Shown in pieces: positions 21,701 through 32,243 of a DNA stretch of 64,000 nucleotides. Numbering within the stretch: position 1 is the stretch's first letter; every line of letters begins with the position of its first letter. The notes beneath the pieces were generated by a model that ran no database searches, had not been told where the DNA came from, and saw only the letters and a program-made list of their open reading frames with translations. Origin of the DNA: Symbiodinium natans (Eukaryota; Sar; Dinophyceae; Suessiales; Symbiodiniaceae); the NCBI GenBank assembly GCA_905221605.1, contig CAJNDS010002727.1, positions 146,001 to 210,000 of the forward strand. The letters are read 5' to 3'. The translations under genes were made by a program, and so were the position numbers.

Positions 21701-22323
21701 GAGGTCAATAGGCCAAAAACCAGTCGCCATACAGTACGGAAATAGCGCAGCATTCGCAGAGTCCGTATGAGCCGAAGCAGTCGAAGCGCTCGAACGACCA
21801 TCACGGATTCCAAGAAGGCATATTCGCCAAAAGAAGAAATGGGGACTATGATGGCACTCAGCGTGCCCAAGACCACTAAAATAAAATCAAAAACAAACCA
21901 ACCATTGTGGAAGCTTGCTGTGCATCCATAGGCGATCAATCGAATCGAAATCTCGATGATGTATATGACCACGAAGATGATGTCAAGCCAACGCCACCCA
22001 ATCCAGATGGTGGCGTCTGCGGATTCTATCGAGGCCTGAGCCTCTATGCCAATGCAGATGGAATTGACAGCGATGATGATGCCAAAGAGGTAGTCGAACC
22101 AACTAGAGGATACCAGCCTCTGGCAGCTCGTGACAACACAGACTTTGAAGCCCTGATTCAGAGTGAGCGCGGGCAACAGTTCCGTGCGCATCTCTTCTAG
22201 CAAAGCACGATATCTGGGCTGGTGGTGCGTCCTTCGTTTGTGAGATCTCCGTCCCACCTGAGCACAGAAGCCACATGCCAAATGGATCTTGGGCGATCCC
22301 CTCCTTCGGGTCACGGTTTTCAA
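18780..22323 (-). CDS. Voltage-gated single-domain cation channel A with EF-hand tail
   Basis: A membrane protein for voltage-dependent cation flux. The main exon (21322 to about 22290) encodes one six-segment ion-transport domain: S1 WFDYLFGIIIAVNSICIGIE, S2 LDIIFVVIYIIEISIRLI, S3 GWFVFDFILVVLGTL, S4 with an Arg at every third position (RALRLLRLIRTLRMLR), S5 TLCLIVLVIYIFACLGIEL, pore TMLTLSQFVTLDSIAAVY, S6 FGAIVLILSIALMNLVTAV. Later exons: 21008-21152 (EF hand 1, DADGDGTVSREEI), 19026-19112 (EF hand 2, DVDDGGQLTQDEF) and 18780-18950 (helical tail IPAHDIQVLRLLQSVQQHM.. and stop). The intron between the last two is GA...AG. This architecture resembles other protist one-domain channels of the voltage-gated sodium/calcium superfamily. 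The upstream start is uncertain; the first ATG at 22323 may lie in intron or UTR. Ion selectivity cannot be assigned. Confidence 0.92.
20160..20181. repeat. Poly-G run
   Basis: A run of G broken by a single A, followed by TT, within the AT-rich island. Confidence 0.95.
20284..20580 (-). pseudogene. Acyltransferase-3-like C-terminal fragment
   Basis: An 88-codon frame, extendable upstream to a stop near 20585, reads GSLTYSIYLAHTVHIIKR, then a hydrophobic helix (MTSLIIVSHIATVFFIETMY), then RVQQPPFKSL. Known members of the acyltransferase-3 / NRF-6 membrane family end with a motif of the kind (L)TYxxYLxHP, a last helix and E-x-P-F-x-x-L. The likeness is partial (His present, Pro of HP missing). 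No upstream part of the family is present, so it is a fragment or a lone exon. It is oriented like channel A and lies in its intron. Confidence 0.35.
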
Positions 22324-23025
22324 CAGTGCACAATCTTAACAAACTACATGTGCAGTCTCAAAGGTGCCGCGCAGTAGAGTGTCAACTTGACACTCACATG
22401 GTAGATGTACATCCAGGGCTACATACATACACACACACACAGACGTACACACACTCGCGGCGCATGTGCCCTAAAGGAAGACCCAGGTATATAGAAAGGT
22501 ACATGGGCCCTGAGGGACATTGACCAACATGAACAAGCTAACGGAGATGCGCTAGCATTGATCATGAGTACGAGCTCGAGCGCCAAGGAACAGGTGGTGG
22601 CAAGGCATGCTTCACCTAAGCAAGGGCAGGTTTCACTCAACAATGGCTGGACATTCCAGGCCGTGCGGATTCAGACAACCAAACTGACAGTGAGGGAGGC
22701 GCAGGTTGTGTTAGCAATTGAGCTGCGTCATCTTAGGGTTGAGGATGGAAATATCGGCTGTTGGCTCTTAGATGCTGTGGGCTCTAGGACCGGACCAAAG
22801 ACGAATACATCTGAAGCAGCAACTAACCCGGAGATTGCTCGGAATTTCCGTATATTGCACCCGGGCATGTGCAAAATTCTGCAGATTCTATATTCCATAT
22901 GATTGTCATTCAAAATTATCTCAGCCGACAGGATGCCATTTCCGACAGGTCCCTGCTCGCAGCATCCGACTCCTCGCATCCAGCGTAGAACTCATCATGG
23001 TAGTGGGCTGCGACCTCCCGCATAG
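22324..23025. other. Stretch upstream of channel A without a recognised gene
   Basis: It contains a short (AC)n at 22427-22441. Other channels of this kind have a cytoplasmic N-terminus that should be encoded here or further upstream, but no exon could be fixed. Confidence 0.4.
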
Positions 23026-23026
23026 G

Positions 23027-23405
23027 TCAGAACCGAAACCGTCTGAACCGGAACCGACAAACCGGAACCGACAAACCGCTTATGTTTTCAGGAACTGTTT
23101 TCAGGAACCGCTTCAAACCGAACCGATTCCAACAAAAACCTCTCACCCCCACGCCCCCGGGAGTACGAATTTCGGGCTTCATCGCTGAAATGCGTACTCC
23201 CACGCCCGGGTGAGCAAATCTCGGGGGTTGGGTTCGGGGTGCGGATTTTGGATTTCTGCCACTCACATATGTTTCGGAAGGCTTCAGCCTTCAAACTGCG
23301 GAAATGTACCCCACCCCCATCCTGCATTGGGGGGTACAAATTTTAAAGCTGTCAACCCGGCAAAACTGCTGAAATGTGTACACATGTGTACTCCCACGCC
23401 TTTGT
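23027..23405. repeat. Two degenerate repeat families
   Basis: Positions 23027-23130 hold a 10-14 base unit related to 'aaccggaaccgac'. Positions 23140-23405 hold about three units of roughly 95-110 bp with the words 'gctgaaatgcgtactcccacgcc', 'gcggaaatgtacccc' and 'gctgaaatgtgtac..actcccacgcc'. Confidence 0.6.
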
Positions 23406-23711
23406 CAGGAGTTGGGGTTTCATGGTATCAAGGCTTGGTAGCCACAAGGCCCATGGAATTGCCCATATCCGGGACCCGAAACACAAGCTATCCGACTGTT
23501 ACATGTGACCCCACAACTTCGACAGCTCCTGAGGATTCCACAGCGTGCGCCTTCGTAACAAATCATAAAGCAAGCTTCTTACCCAGCTTAATACATCTCT
23601 CCCATGTAGAGGTTGAGGCTATTCAGGTCTATTCACGTGGGCTAGCCACTACTGACTATTGCCATTACCAGTACTGCCCCCAAAAACCATATGCAAGCAG
23701 CTTTATGCGTC

Positions 23712-23845
23712 GCAGCGAGGCCTGATGCTGGCAACGATCCTTCTGGAGGGCCTCCTCGGCCTGCTCCTCGAAATGTCGCATGACATCGCTGATCATCAAC
23801 AGCGCCTGCTCCTGGAAATCAGCCGCACGAAACCAAGGTCAATGA
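23712..23845 (-). CDS. Coiled-coil exon, possibly channel A N-terminus
   Basis: The minus strand reads FRAADFQEQALLMISDVMRH, then FEEQAEEALQKDRCQHQASL: acidic/basic, Gln-rich and clearly protein-like. The other frames lack this character. It lies on the same strand, 1.4 kb upstream of the channel A transmembrane exon and downstream of channel B, so it may be a channel A N-terminal exon or part of a small separate gene. Boundaries are approximate; an AG near 23832 is a candidate internal acceptor. Confidence 0.55.
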
Positions 23846-24540
23846 AGCCCAGCGGAATCTAGAGTCGAGGGGTCACAGACGTACTGCACTGTGTTGTAGA
23901 CATATGGCCACCGTTGTGCAACTGAAGAAGATTCTCTTACCTTGGCCTCAAGAACCCATTGCCGTTTCGAAGTAGTCCGTCTGCAACAATCCAAAATTTC
24001 AACTTTCACAACTAATTTAACGCGAACGCCCCCCCCCCCCCACCCCCAACTATCCCTGTGGACCATTGCCTCAGGTCTAGTCTAGAAGCCAATAAAGTGG
24101 CACTGAGGCCTTTTCTTGTCAGTCCATGCTCGTCCAAGTCCATAGCTAGCTTAAAACACTCTAAATTCCTCGACGTTCTTAAATACCGCACCAGGCACTG
24201 ACGCGCAGATGCATTCTTTAGAAAATAGCTAAGCCAGTCTTGAAGGGACTGAAGGTTGCCGTTGCATTCGCGAAGGTGTTTAATCTAAGCAACAGTTTGC
24301 AAGTCATAAAGGCAAGATGGGACTTTCCGAGATTAGGGGTACCTTGCTGGGGACCTTACGATAAGGGAATCCTATTTTCGTAAACCCCCATTGTATCCGG
24401 CGAGGCCTCGGGCCGAAGGTGTATAGGTTGTCAAAACAGGCACCCCCCTCCTAATCCTTTTCCAAGCCCCTTTTTTACCTGGAAAGGGTACCTGTGGGCG
24501 ACACAATCTGAAAGCGGACGGTTCGCCAGGACCACTAGCA

Positions 24541-24920
24541 GTGCACCCCCCGCTTTCCACCCCCCCTTCCCTACACCCCCCTTCCCTGCGCCCCCTTCCC
24601 TGCGCCCCCTTCCCTGCGCCCCCCCCCCTTGCCCCCCCCCCCCCCCCTGCCCCGCCTTGCGGCCTGGCTCAACTTTACGATCAATCCAAGCCCAACCGTC
24701 TCAACCCTCAACTTGAACCCTAACCCAAAAACCCTGAGGCCTGAGGTTTAAACCCTAAACTAACCCTCAACCCTAAACCCCAAACCATAAACCCGGAACC
24801 CTAAACCCCAAACCCAACCCTTATTGCGTGGGGTCCAGCGACTTGGGCGCTGCGGAATCACCATGCTCACGCGGATGCGCTGGGCCGGGCCGAGGCGGGT
24901 CGCGCAGCGTTAAAATTAAT
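24541..24920 (+). repeat. Dispersed element, copy 2, with internal telomere-like CCCTAAA
   Basis: It opens with a C-rich minisatellite (about four units of 'ttccctgcgccccc', 24565-24625) and a C run, then 'ggcctggctcaactttacga' at 24661, CCCTAAA/CCCTCAA units, and the core at 24820-24920 ending 'gcgttaaaattaat'. It is in the same orientation as copy 1 (12340-12718). Similarity stops abruptly at the right end in both copies, as expected for a defined element boundary. Confidence 0.85.
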
Positions 24921-25189
24921 TTTGTGCCGGGCCTGATGCGCGCGGGCGGCTTGCAGAGATTCGTGTGCATGCTGGGAGCTTTCTATCTGCAGTGTCGGCA
25001 GTGGCACGACATCCAGCCCATTTGCCACCTGGGGTTTTAGCAATCCGTAGCAATGCGAAGAGAGGGCCCTCACTGATGCATGCACTACGACCTGCACCAC
25101 CAGAACTGAGACGCCGGCGCCAAAGCCCTCACCGGCTTCACTCTCTTCGGTGCAGCACAACGAGGGGCGGAGGGTTGGAGCGGGCATTG

Positions 25190-25400
25190 CAGAATCAAGG
25201 CTACCGCGCTGTAGACCGTAGGCAAAGCTGACATGATGAGCCGAAGCACGATTTCGGACTGCAAATCACCGAGAATTTGCTCTGCGTCAGTGACAGGGAG
25301 CGATTTGCTCTGCTGCTAGACAAGAGTACACAGAATGTGGCTGCAAAACATCCCAAAGCGAATCCCTTTACCTGACTGAGATCTTCACCGGGCATCGCTT
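25190..25400 (-). CDS. Exon pair of unrecognised protein, perhaps channel A N-terminus
   Basis: Two exons seem joinable: one ending at 25372 (AMPGEDLSQ, donor GTAAAG) and one at about 25190-25279 (QILGDLQSEIVLRLIMSALP, then TVYSAVALILQ, acceptor GCAGAG). The second reads like an amphipathic helical segment of a membrane-associated protein. It lies between the stop of channel B (25680) and channel A on the same strand. I cannot name a domain. Confidence 0.55.
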
Positions 25401-25679
25401 AGAATAAACACCGAATGCCGCCAGAGTAGGCACGGCTTAAATACTGGAAACATTGATGGTGGTGCGTTTGCGCACGCCAGGTGTGGCAGCCAGTCAACTG
25501 CAGCCGTGCCGGCTGTCAGGACTGCAACGAGCCACATACCCTCAGGGACTGGGCGAATGTCATAAAGTCTGTCAGTCTGTACTTAAATTCTACCTTCCTT
25601 GGCACGCCGGCAGCTTAGCTGAAGCGCGTTTAAAAAGCAGGCACTGAGAGCACCAGCATGAGCCAGCCAAATCTCTTCT

Positions 25680-28600
25680 TTAGTTCTTTGTGCTTGCCAG
25701 ATGCTCCGCCACAATCTGGTTGATGGCGATGTTGTTGGTGAACACCTGGTTCGTAGGCTCGGCGTGATCGGATTCCTGTTCTGCAGCCGGTCTCCCTTTT
25801 CGAGTGATGAAAATCTCTTTCTTCTTGGCAGTCACTCCAAGTCCATCTGACGTTTCCATGCTGCCATCACCAAGCCATCGGATCTCATCATGCAGGACAT
25901 TGATCCGAGACTCCAAGATGCGAAGGAGCCGCAAAATTTGGATAGTGTGAATAGGTACATCGAGTAGGAACATGTTTAGGAGCCCCTCCACAAACCTCGG
26001 TTGACGAATTATGGATTGTCGGAGAGCCGAAACAAACTCAACGCCAGCACTGCATAGCACTGGCTGTTAGTAGCCGCACCAAGATACTCCGATTGAGAGA
26101 GGAAGCCCTTGCCACTGATGTCCAGAATCTCGAAAACTTCCTGCAATGTCTAGGGCTGCACCCTTCATGAGACAACGGTGCACTGGTTCATCTTGCTCCT
26201 GCAAGCTGGACACGCTGCTGTTGTCAAAGAGCTCCTGTGGGAAGACATCCACTGACCTCAATTCATACTTCACCACACTCTGAACTGTTCGACCTCCTCG
26301 CCCAACTGAGGCTAGCATGCTTGTCATCATTGCTGCCTACAGACATCTGCATGAACTCTTCCAGAGACACTGTCCCATCCTGGTTTACATCCAGCGTTTC
26401 GAACATTGAAGACAGCTTCGGTGCCTTAGTTGGCGCAGCGATCCGTCCCAAGAGCCCCTTGCGTAGCTGTCTCCATTTACGCCATATTTCTAGGCACGTG
26501 AACATCCTTGAATTCATAAGAGGAAAACCTATTTACACGCACGATCTAGGCAGCACATTTCCACATTGTGCTCGACATCAGGCATCACAGTGAGCATTTT
26601 TGGTTCTACCCTCCAGGCTTTGAGCATGCGTTTGGCCTCATTTTGGCTCATTTTGGCTCATGTTGGCTCATTTTGGCTCATTTTGGCTCAGCTAGTCAGT
26701 GAATAGAACTTAGTCTGGAACGGTGGAGGTCGGAAGCGAGTTACCTGCTTTCTTGCAGATGCAAAAATCACGCACGCTGCTGTTGGGCTGTCCACTTCAT
26801 GGCGGTGTCTCCTTAGTGGCCTCGTGTTCCCACCACCTCAGCGCGCAGTGTGCTCGGAACTGCTTGCGAGCTGCTTGTGGCTGCTCAGTCAGCAGCTGGT
26901 GCAAAGTAGAGGGCACCTAGTCTATTCGAAGCCTAAGAATGAGATTACATGGTCCTCCTTGCCTCATATATCACCATTGTGCTTTAGCATTGCTAGTTGC
27001 CGCTGCGGCGTCGAGGGGCCGTTGCATTGCTTTGCCTTGAAGTGCAATGCTGACCTGACATGTCTTTGCGCCCTGAGGGCCGTGGGTGTGATGCACAGTG
27101 AGCCAGTTGTACTCTCGAATTGTGCATGCTGGTTATTCTTTGTTGCTCTCCCACTGCTCTCCCCCTTGGGTCCTGCGGCCTGGCTACATGGGTGAATCAT
27201 GCGGTGGGCTGTCAGTGTAAAACCCTTACACATGCAAATCGCTCCTACGCAGAGAGCGGATTGTGCCTAAGCCTAAGCTGTCCGTCTCGCAGGAACAATA
27301 CGGGGAAAGAATGGGATGAACAAGTGAGGAGTCCTACAAGGATTGAGTGGGAAGGACGCAGAGTGGGCCTTTGCATTCCCAACAATGTTCTCCCACAGCG
27401 TAATAACATCAGGAAGGTATACCTGCGCCCAGGTGAGCTTGATAGTGGATTTGATGCAGTCCGCTTAAATCGCAAGGACTCCGACATGTGTGTCATTGTT
27501 TTGTACTTATATCCTGAACCACATCCACCTGCAACGGAAGTTTAGCGCGACAGCGGGCTAGAAGACTTAACGCTTCCGCATCTGCTTTCATTGATAGACT
27601 GCCGCGCAGATGCTTAGCAATCTAGCTCACGGATGTCAAAGTCCATGTGCACACGGGGCTACAACAAATTGCAGGACGGCTGGCTGCACAGGGTTTCAAT
27701 CGAGACAACTGGCCCCGGCGAAGAACCTGCGCGCTTGCTACTTGAAGCTTAGAGAGCCTGGAAGCTGAGGCAATGCAAGACGGGGCCTGGTTGCGTACGA
27801 ACCCTCGCAGAAAACATCCCGTCGCGGATATTTCGCGGAGGCGTATCTTCGGACCTTTATATACATAGACATATATATATATATTGCAACGGTACAGTCA
27901 AACATAATGTCATGGAACAAAAGGCAATTAGGTTCAGATCTGGCACTGCTCTCCGGAGCTTCTCCTGCAAGACATGCCTTTTCAGCTCTCGATCATGTTG
28001 CGCGTTCTCCAAAGCTCCTTCCACCAGAACGGCCTCAGCGTATCTCAGCAACTTCCACTCACCGCTCCACATATTCGACTGAAAGACACTCAAAGGAATC
28101 ACACTCCAGCATGAGACTAGCACTCAAGACTAAATATGCCCACATGACGCGATCTGGGCATGCTTTGACTGTGACAGCTATCAACTACTATTTCCTACTA
28201 CTGCCATGAGTCCTGGCCTGCACTTTAAACTGCTGAACATCGAAGTTGTAATTTGTTGGAGAGCTGCATTGCACATGCTGGCAGGTTGCTCAATCAACTG
28301 AGGGCCACGCAGTCACTAAGTTCATCAAAGAGATGGATAAGACAAGGATGATCCCGGAGAAGTACACGACTAGCGCTGGCTTGAGATAGACCAGAGGTCT
28401 GTAGATATCAGCGATAGAATCCAAAGTTACGAACTGAGCCAAGGTCAACATAGTCATTGAGAGGGAGCCGAAGTGATGCTGAACGATGTGTTCTGTGGTT
28501 GGATCCGTTGTCAAGATAGCATCCTTGGAGATGAGCTCTACTCCCAAGCAGGCCGAAACGTAGAGAGTCAGTAAGACCAGTCCCAATGTGGAGGTCATCG

Positions 28601-29213
28601 TGGTGCCAGATGTAAGAAGGCCAAAGACAAGTCTCCATGCCGTGCGGAACCAGCGCAGCATCCGCAGGGCCCGGACGAGCCGGAGCAGGCGCAGGGAGCG
28701 CACGACGATCACGGAGTTCAGGAAGGACAAAAACTCCGTGCTTCCGAGCATGGGGCCCAAGAGCTGCGCAATAATACTGGCCGACCCCAATACCACGGAG
28801 ACATAGTCAAACACAAACCAACCATCCGTAAAACAAACTCTCCAGCCCCAAGCCGTGAGACGTATCGCAATCTCACAAATGTACATCGTCACGAAGAGGA
28901 TGTCCAAAGGCAACGCCCAGGTTGGTGGTGATCCAAGCAACCCCGCCTGCACTTCGACACCCACACATATGGAGTTGATGAGTAGAACGAGTCCCATGCA
29001 ATAGTCGAAAAGATACCATGATGATAACCTCAGACAAGCGAGACCCACGTCCCTAGATTCTGAACGTTGCACTGGCGTTCTGCGAAATACATGCTGTCTT
29101 TCATTCTCACCCGTGTGCAAGCTAAGTAGCCTCTGGCATTTGGTCTTCAAATAATAAAAGCATGTGTTGGCCGGATCTGCGGACTTCTCCTCGTCCGGAT
29201 CACTTTCTTGCAT
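25680..29213 (-). CDS. Voltage-gated single-domain cation channel B with EF-hand tail
   Basis: A tandem paralogue of channel A. The main exon (28311 to about 29213) gives an acidic N-terminus (MQESDPDEEKSADPANTC) and one six-segment domain: S1 YLFDYCMGLVLLINSICVGV, S2 LDILFVTMYICEIAIRLTAW, S3 GWFVFDYVSVVLGSASI, S4 RSLRLLRLVRALRMLRWFR, S5 LGLVLLTLYVSACLGVEL, pore TMLTLAQFVTLDSIADIY, S6 FSGIILVLSISLMNLVTA. Then: about 27975-28033 (AVLVEGALENAQHDRELK..), 26341-26424 (EF hand 1, DVNQDGTVSLEEF), 26199-26279 (SVVKYELRSVDVFPQELFDN..), an exon starting at 26139 (EVFEILDISGKGFLSQSEY, a degenerate EF hand), and the last exon 25680 to about 26010 (FVEGLLNMFLLDVPIHTIQI.. to the stop). The intron before the S6-end exon is GC...AG; the one before 26139 is GA...AG. 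One join near 26010-26080 is unresolved. Its tail is longer than that of A. Confidence 0.91.
26631..26690 (+). repeat. Tandem array resembling the dinoflagellate spliced leader
   Basis: Six units of 10 bases; four are exactly TTTTGGCTCA, the others are TTTGGCCTCA and TGTTGGCTCA. The word ATTTTGGCTCA is half of the 22-nt dinoflagellate spliced leader. Known retroposed dinoflagellate genes carry stacked leader remnants at their 5' ends. Here the array lies in the intron of channel B between 26425 and 27974, on the opposite strand. The 5' half of the leader (CCGTAGCC) is absent, so a plain minisatellite is also possible. Confidence 0.55.
26700..27970. other. Channel B intron, no recognised gene
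   Basis: Contains a plus-strand open frame right after the leader-like array (26723-26920) with no recognisable product, and a short (TA)n at 27869-27883. If the array marks a retroposed cDNA, its body should lie here on the plus strand, but I see no family signature. Confidence 0.4.
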
Positions 29214-30500
29214 AGCCCCTGTGATCCTGCCCAGGTATGTCGAGACGGCCTGCGCTGTGCTGCAGCCATAAATGCATAACCCAGCTTGCTCTAGTCAATG
29301 CGTTGAAGTTCCGAAGGTCATTTCGAACGATCAGTAATCGACGCATGGCTAGCAGTTCTACACCCCCTAGAACTAACCGCATGGGCAGCTCAGACGTTCC
29401 TTCTCTGTCCCTATATTCTCATGAAACCACGAATCTATAGGCACGAACGCATGACGGAAATAGCATGCCACGGACCCGCTTCCGGTGCAAGTCAACTCCT
29501 CACTGGGTCGTTTTGGCCCGCAGCCCGGCTTGGCCCAAAATGTGGGCATGACGCAAACGTCACGTTTGGGCACCCTACTTGCGATGCCCAGCGCCTAGAA
29601 CTGAAATAGCACCCTCCAAATTCCTAAACAGGCCATGTGCATATAACCCCGTCAAGGCACGTAGTCTTCCATGTCTCCTGAGGAGAGGAAGTCGCTCTCA
29701 CCCCGTCCAGGGTTCTTCTTGTTTCGTCGTCTTGGCTCCCGAAGAAAGCGGCTATCCTTGGCCAGGGATGCGACAGTGTTCGGGGGCGTGAGGCTGCATG
29801 GGTCAGCAGAAAACCCAACCTTTCTGCGGATGTTGGTTTGGGCATCGACGTTTCCAAGGGCTTGGTTTACAGGGTTCCAATGTTGCCTCCACTTTGATCG
29901 AGGCCCTCCTAAAAACTGAAGTGAGGATTTTTCTCAACTTGTTGGGGTTCCTGAGCTTTTTAATAGCAATGGTCCGCTACACCAGGCATTCGGAGCAGAA
30001 GCGCTTGACTCTCTTCAGACAGCCTCTGGAAAATCCAGGAGCCGAAAAGACTCCTTAAAAGTCGGCCCTACTTTCTCTTGAACGACGGCTCCGGTTTCCT
30101 TGCGATAATCTTGCAAATCAACTGCCCCGCGACGGAAAGATTCACAGCAGGTAGCCTAGAGATACTCCAGGATGCACTTTAATGGGTTTGTTCATGGCTT
30201 CTTCCGGGGCTTGTTCTGCTGGCCGGGTGGTCTGCTTTAATTTCTAAGTGTAGTAGATCGCTGCCCCGGCTGTGAAGCCGGCTACGCTGGCTGCAAACTT
30301 ATTCCATCGTTTGGGCCACACGAAGCTAAGTATGTCAACTATTTGCTTCAGGCGTCACAGCCAGCAACAACCTATTCTTCCAATCCAGCTGTTTACAGGC
30401 ATTAGATTCAAGTGCTCTGCCAGTGCAGAAGACTAAAGGGATGCTCCGGCTGTCGCGCTCGAAGACTTGTGCTCAAACGCAAGGAGATACTGAAATGGTC
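29214..30500. other. Stretch upstream of channel B without a recognised gene
   Basis: Several short frames exist on both strands (for example plus strand 29671-30058) but none has convincing protein character, conserved motifs or splice structure. Confidence 0.4.
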
Positions 30501-30518
30501 TATCCTTGTCCTGCCTGT

Positions 30519-30925
30519 TCCGACAATCTCAGAAAGCCCAGCGGCGATCTCACGCAGGTGATCCACTTGCTGAACCAAGGTCGACAAGGTTTTGACCAGA
30601 TTTTCCTTTCAAGGCTGAAGATGCTTCTGAGCGAGGTACATAAGCGCAAGAGTCGAGGAATGTGTGAAACATATTCGTTGGAGTACCATGTACATCAAGG
30701 ATGCTGCATGTCGCTAGTGGACGATCGCTTCTTTGATTGTAGGCTTGCCGGAAAATCAGGGAAACCAAGACTAACTGGAATAATTGGGTCGAAACAATTT
30801 ACGAGAAACGAGCGTAACAATATACAGGCTCTCAGCCATTCTCAACCAAGTCTGCCCGTCCTGCTCTGCTCGGAATGTGCACAGCGAGTGGTGAATCTGC
30901 ACGATGTCGTCCGACAGTTCAGTTT
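30519..30925 (-). CDS. Helical exons, possibly channel B N-terminus
   Basis: Two minus-strand exons look coding: about 30830-30925 (LSDDIVQIHHSLCTFRAEQD, GQTWLRMAESL) and about 30519-30608 (ENLVKTLSTLVQQVDHLREI, AAGLSEIVGTG, donor after AGG). Both are amphipathic and helical. They lie upstream of channel B on the same strand, in the place where the coiled-coil exon of channel A lies relative to channel A. They could be its cytoplasmic N-terminus or a separate gene. The 168-codon plus-strand frame across the same bases has poorer protein character. Confidence 0.55.
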
Positions 30926-31184
30926 GTGAAGGCGTGTCCTGTGGAAAGGCTGCCTAACGAGGCCGACGCCACCCGTCGCACCCTATCACCACTGGCAAAT
31001 TGGCACAAGCACCAGACTCCGATACAGAAGCTCTCACTGATTCTGCCCAACATATGGTTGAAAAAGGCTGCTGTCAGTCATTGTTTTTGCACACTTCATA
31101 CAACAGCCCCGTGACTGTCAGTCTGCAAGTTAAGCGGAGGAGGCGCTTCTATGCACTTTCGTGCCACAACATACAAAGTTGAGT

Positions 31185-31320
31185 CACAATATCAGCCGCA
31201 TTTTCCGACTGCTTGACTCGATGTTTTCGACATGTTTCGACTGTTGGAGTCCGAGGGTCCTTGGAGGGCTGCTGCGCCACAGGCATCTCGACATCGAGAT
31301 GTCCTTGGAAGGAGGCCCAT
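31185..31320 (-). CDS. Possible exon, unknown
   Basis: The minus strand reads GHLDVEMPVAQQPSKDPRTP, then TVETCRKHRVKQSENAADIV. Composition is polar and plausible for a disordered linker. The plus strand also has open frames here, so the call is tentative. Confidence 0.3.
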
Positions 31321-32177
31321 GTTCCTTGGCTGCCACGGTGTCTCTTGCTCTACTGACGACACTCTAAGGTGCACACTCGACCTCAGACCTCTGTCACCTG
31401 CCTTCGTCGGAAATTCTTCAGGTACCCTGGGCCCTCAATGCAGTCCGAGGTCTGGTCGGCACGGGCATGTCTGCCTACTGTCCAGAACTGGGCGAGAAAA
31501 CACCTCCCGTATCGTCTCTTTGTCCAAGTGCTTGTGTCTCTGATTCGCTGTTTGACGTCTGCTGCCTGGGCTTTGAACAGTGTTCTTCAACCAGGTGCCA
31601 TGTCTAGAGTTTTAGATGAAATTGCCGTCGAGCAACATCACAGCTTGTGGTCGTATGATGTCGTATGCCCACAGGCTAAAACCCTTTAACGTGGACATTT
31701 AAGCGGCATTTGAAAAGTAAAACTGAAAGCCAAGCAGCCCAAAGTCTAGTAAGTGGGAACGCATGATGCACAAACGCACGACGCGCATATGAACCGCTAC
31801 CGTGCCATGCCGCACTGAGTCTCAGGGGTCACTAAAATTGCAACAACCTGCAAAGTAGACGTAGGCCCTTTTTGTTGTTTTTCGTTCGCAGCGCACATTT
31901 CCCGCCGCCAACGAAGAAGCTCCAAAGGGGCACAAGCCAAACCCTGGGCTGGCCGGCCGTGCCTGTTACGGCATTGCTTTCGTGCCGTGCCAACTTCTTG
32001 CATTGCAGGGTTCTGCCTGATATCGATGCATTATCGGACTATATCGGTGACTATCGTGCAAACTCGTAGCCGGAGCCAGTTTTTCTATACAGCGCGGCCC
32101 GGGCCGGGTGAATGCCCTTTTCACATGACGCCACCTGGACATCAACGAATCAGAACTTTTCAGGAGATGAGTGGTTC

Positions 32178-32243
32178 CAGTAACTAGTAACAAGTAACTA
32201 GTAACAAGTAACTAGTAACTAGTAACTAGTAACTAGTAACTAG
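32178..32243. repeat. 8-bp tandem repeat (TAACTAGT)
   Basis: About eight units of TAACTAGT with two TAACAAGT variants; each perfect unit contains the palindrome ACTAGT. Confidence 0.9.

Noticed and set aside
26723-27195. Retroposed gene body following the leader-like array
   Set aside because: The open frames have no recognisable domain and neither strand shows clear coding bias, so I record only the array.
30423-30929. 168-codon plus-strand frame
   Set aside because: The minus strand of the same bases gives two exons with much better coiled-coil character and splice sites, consistent with the neighbours.
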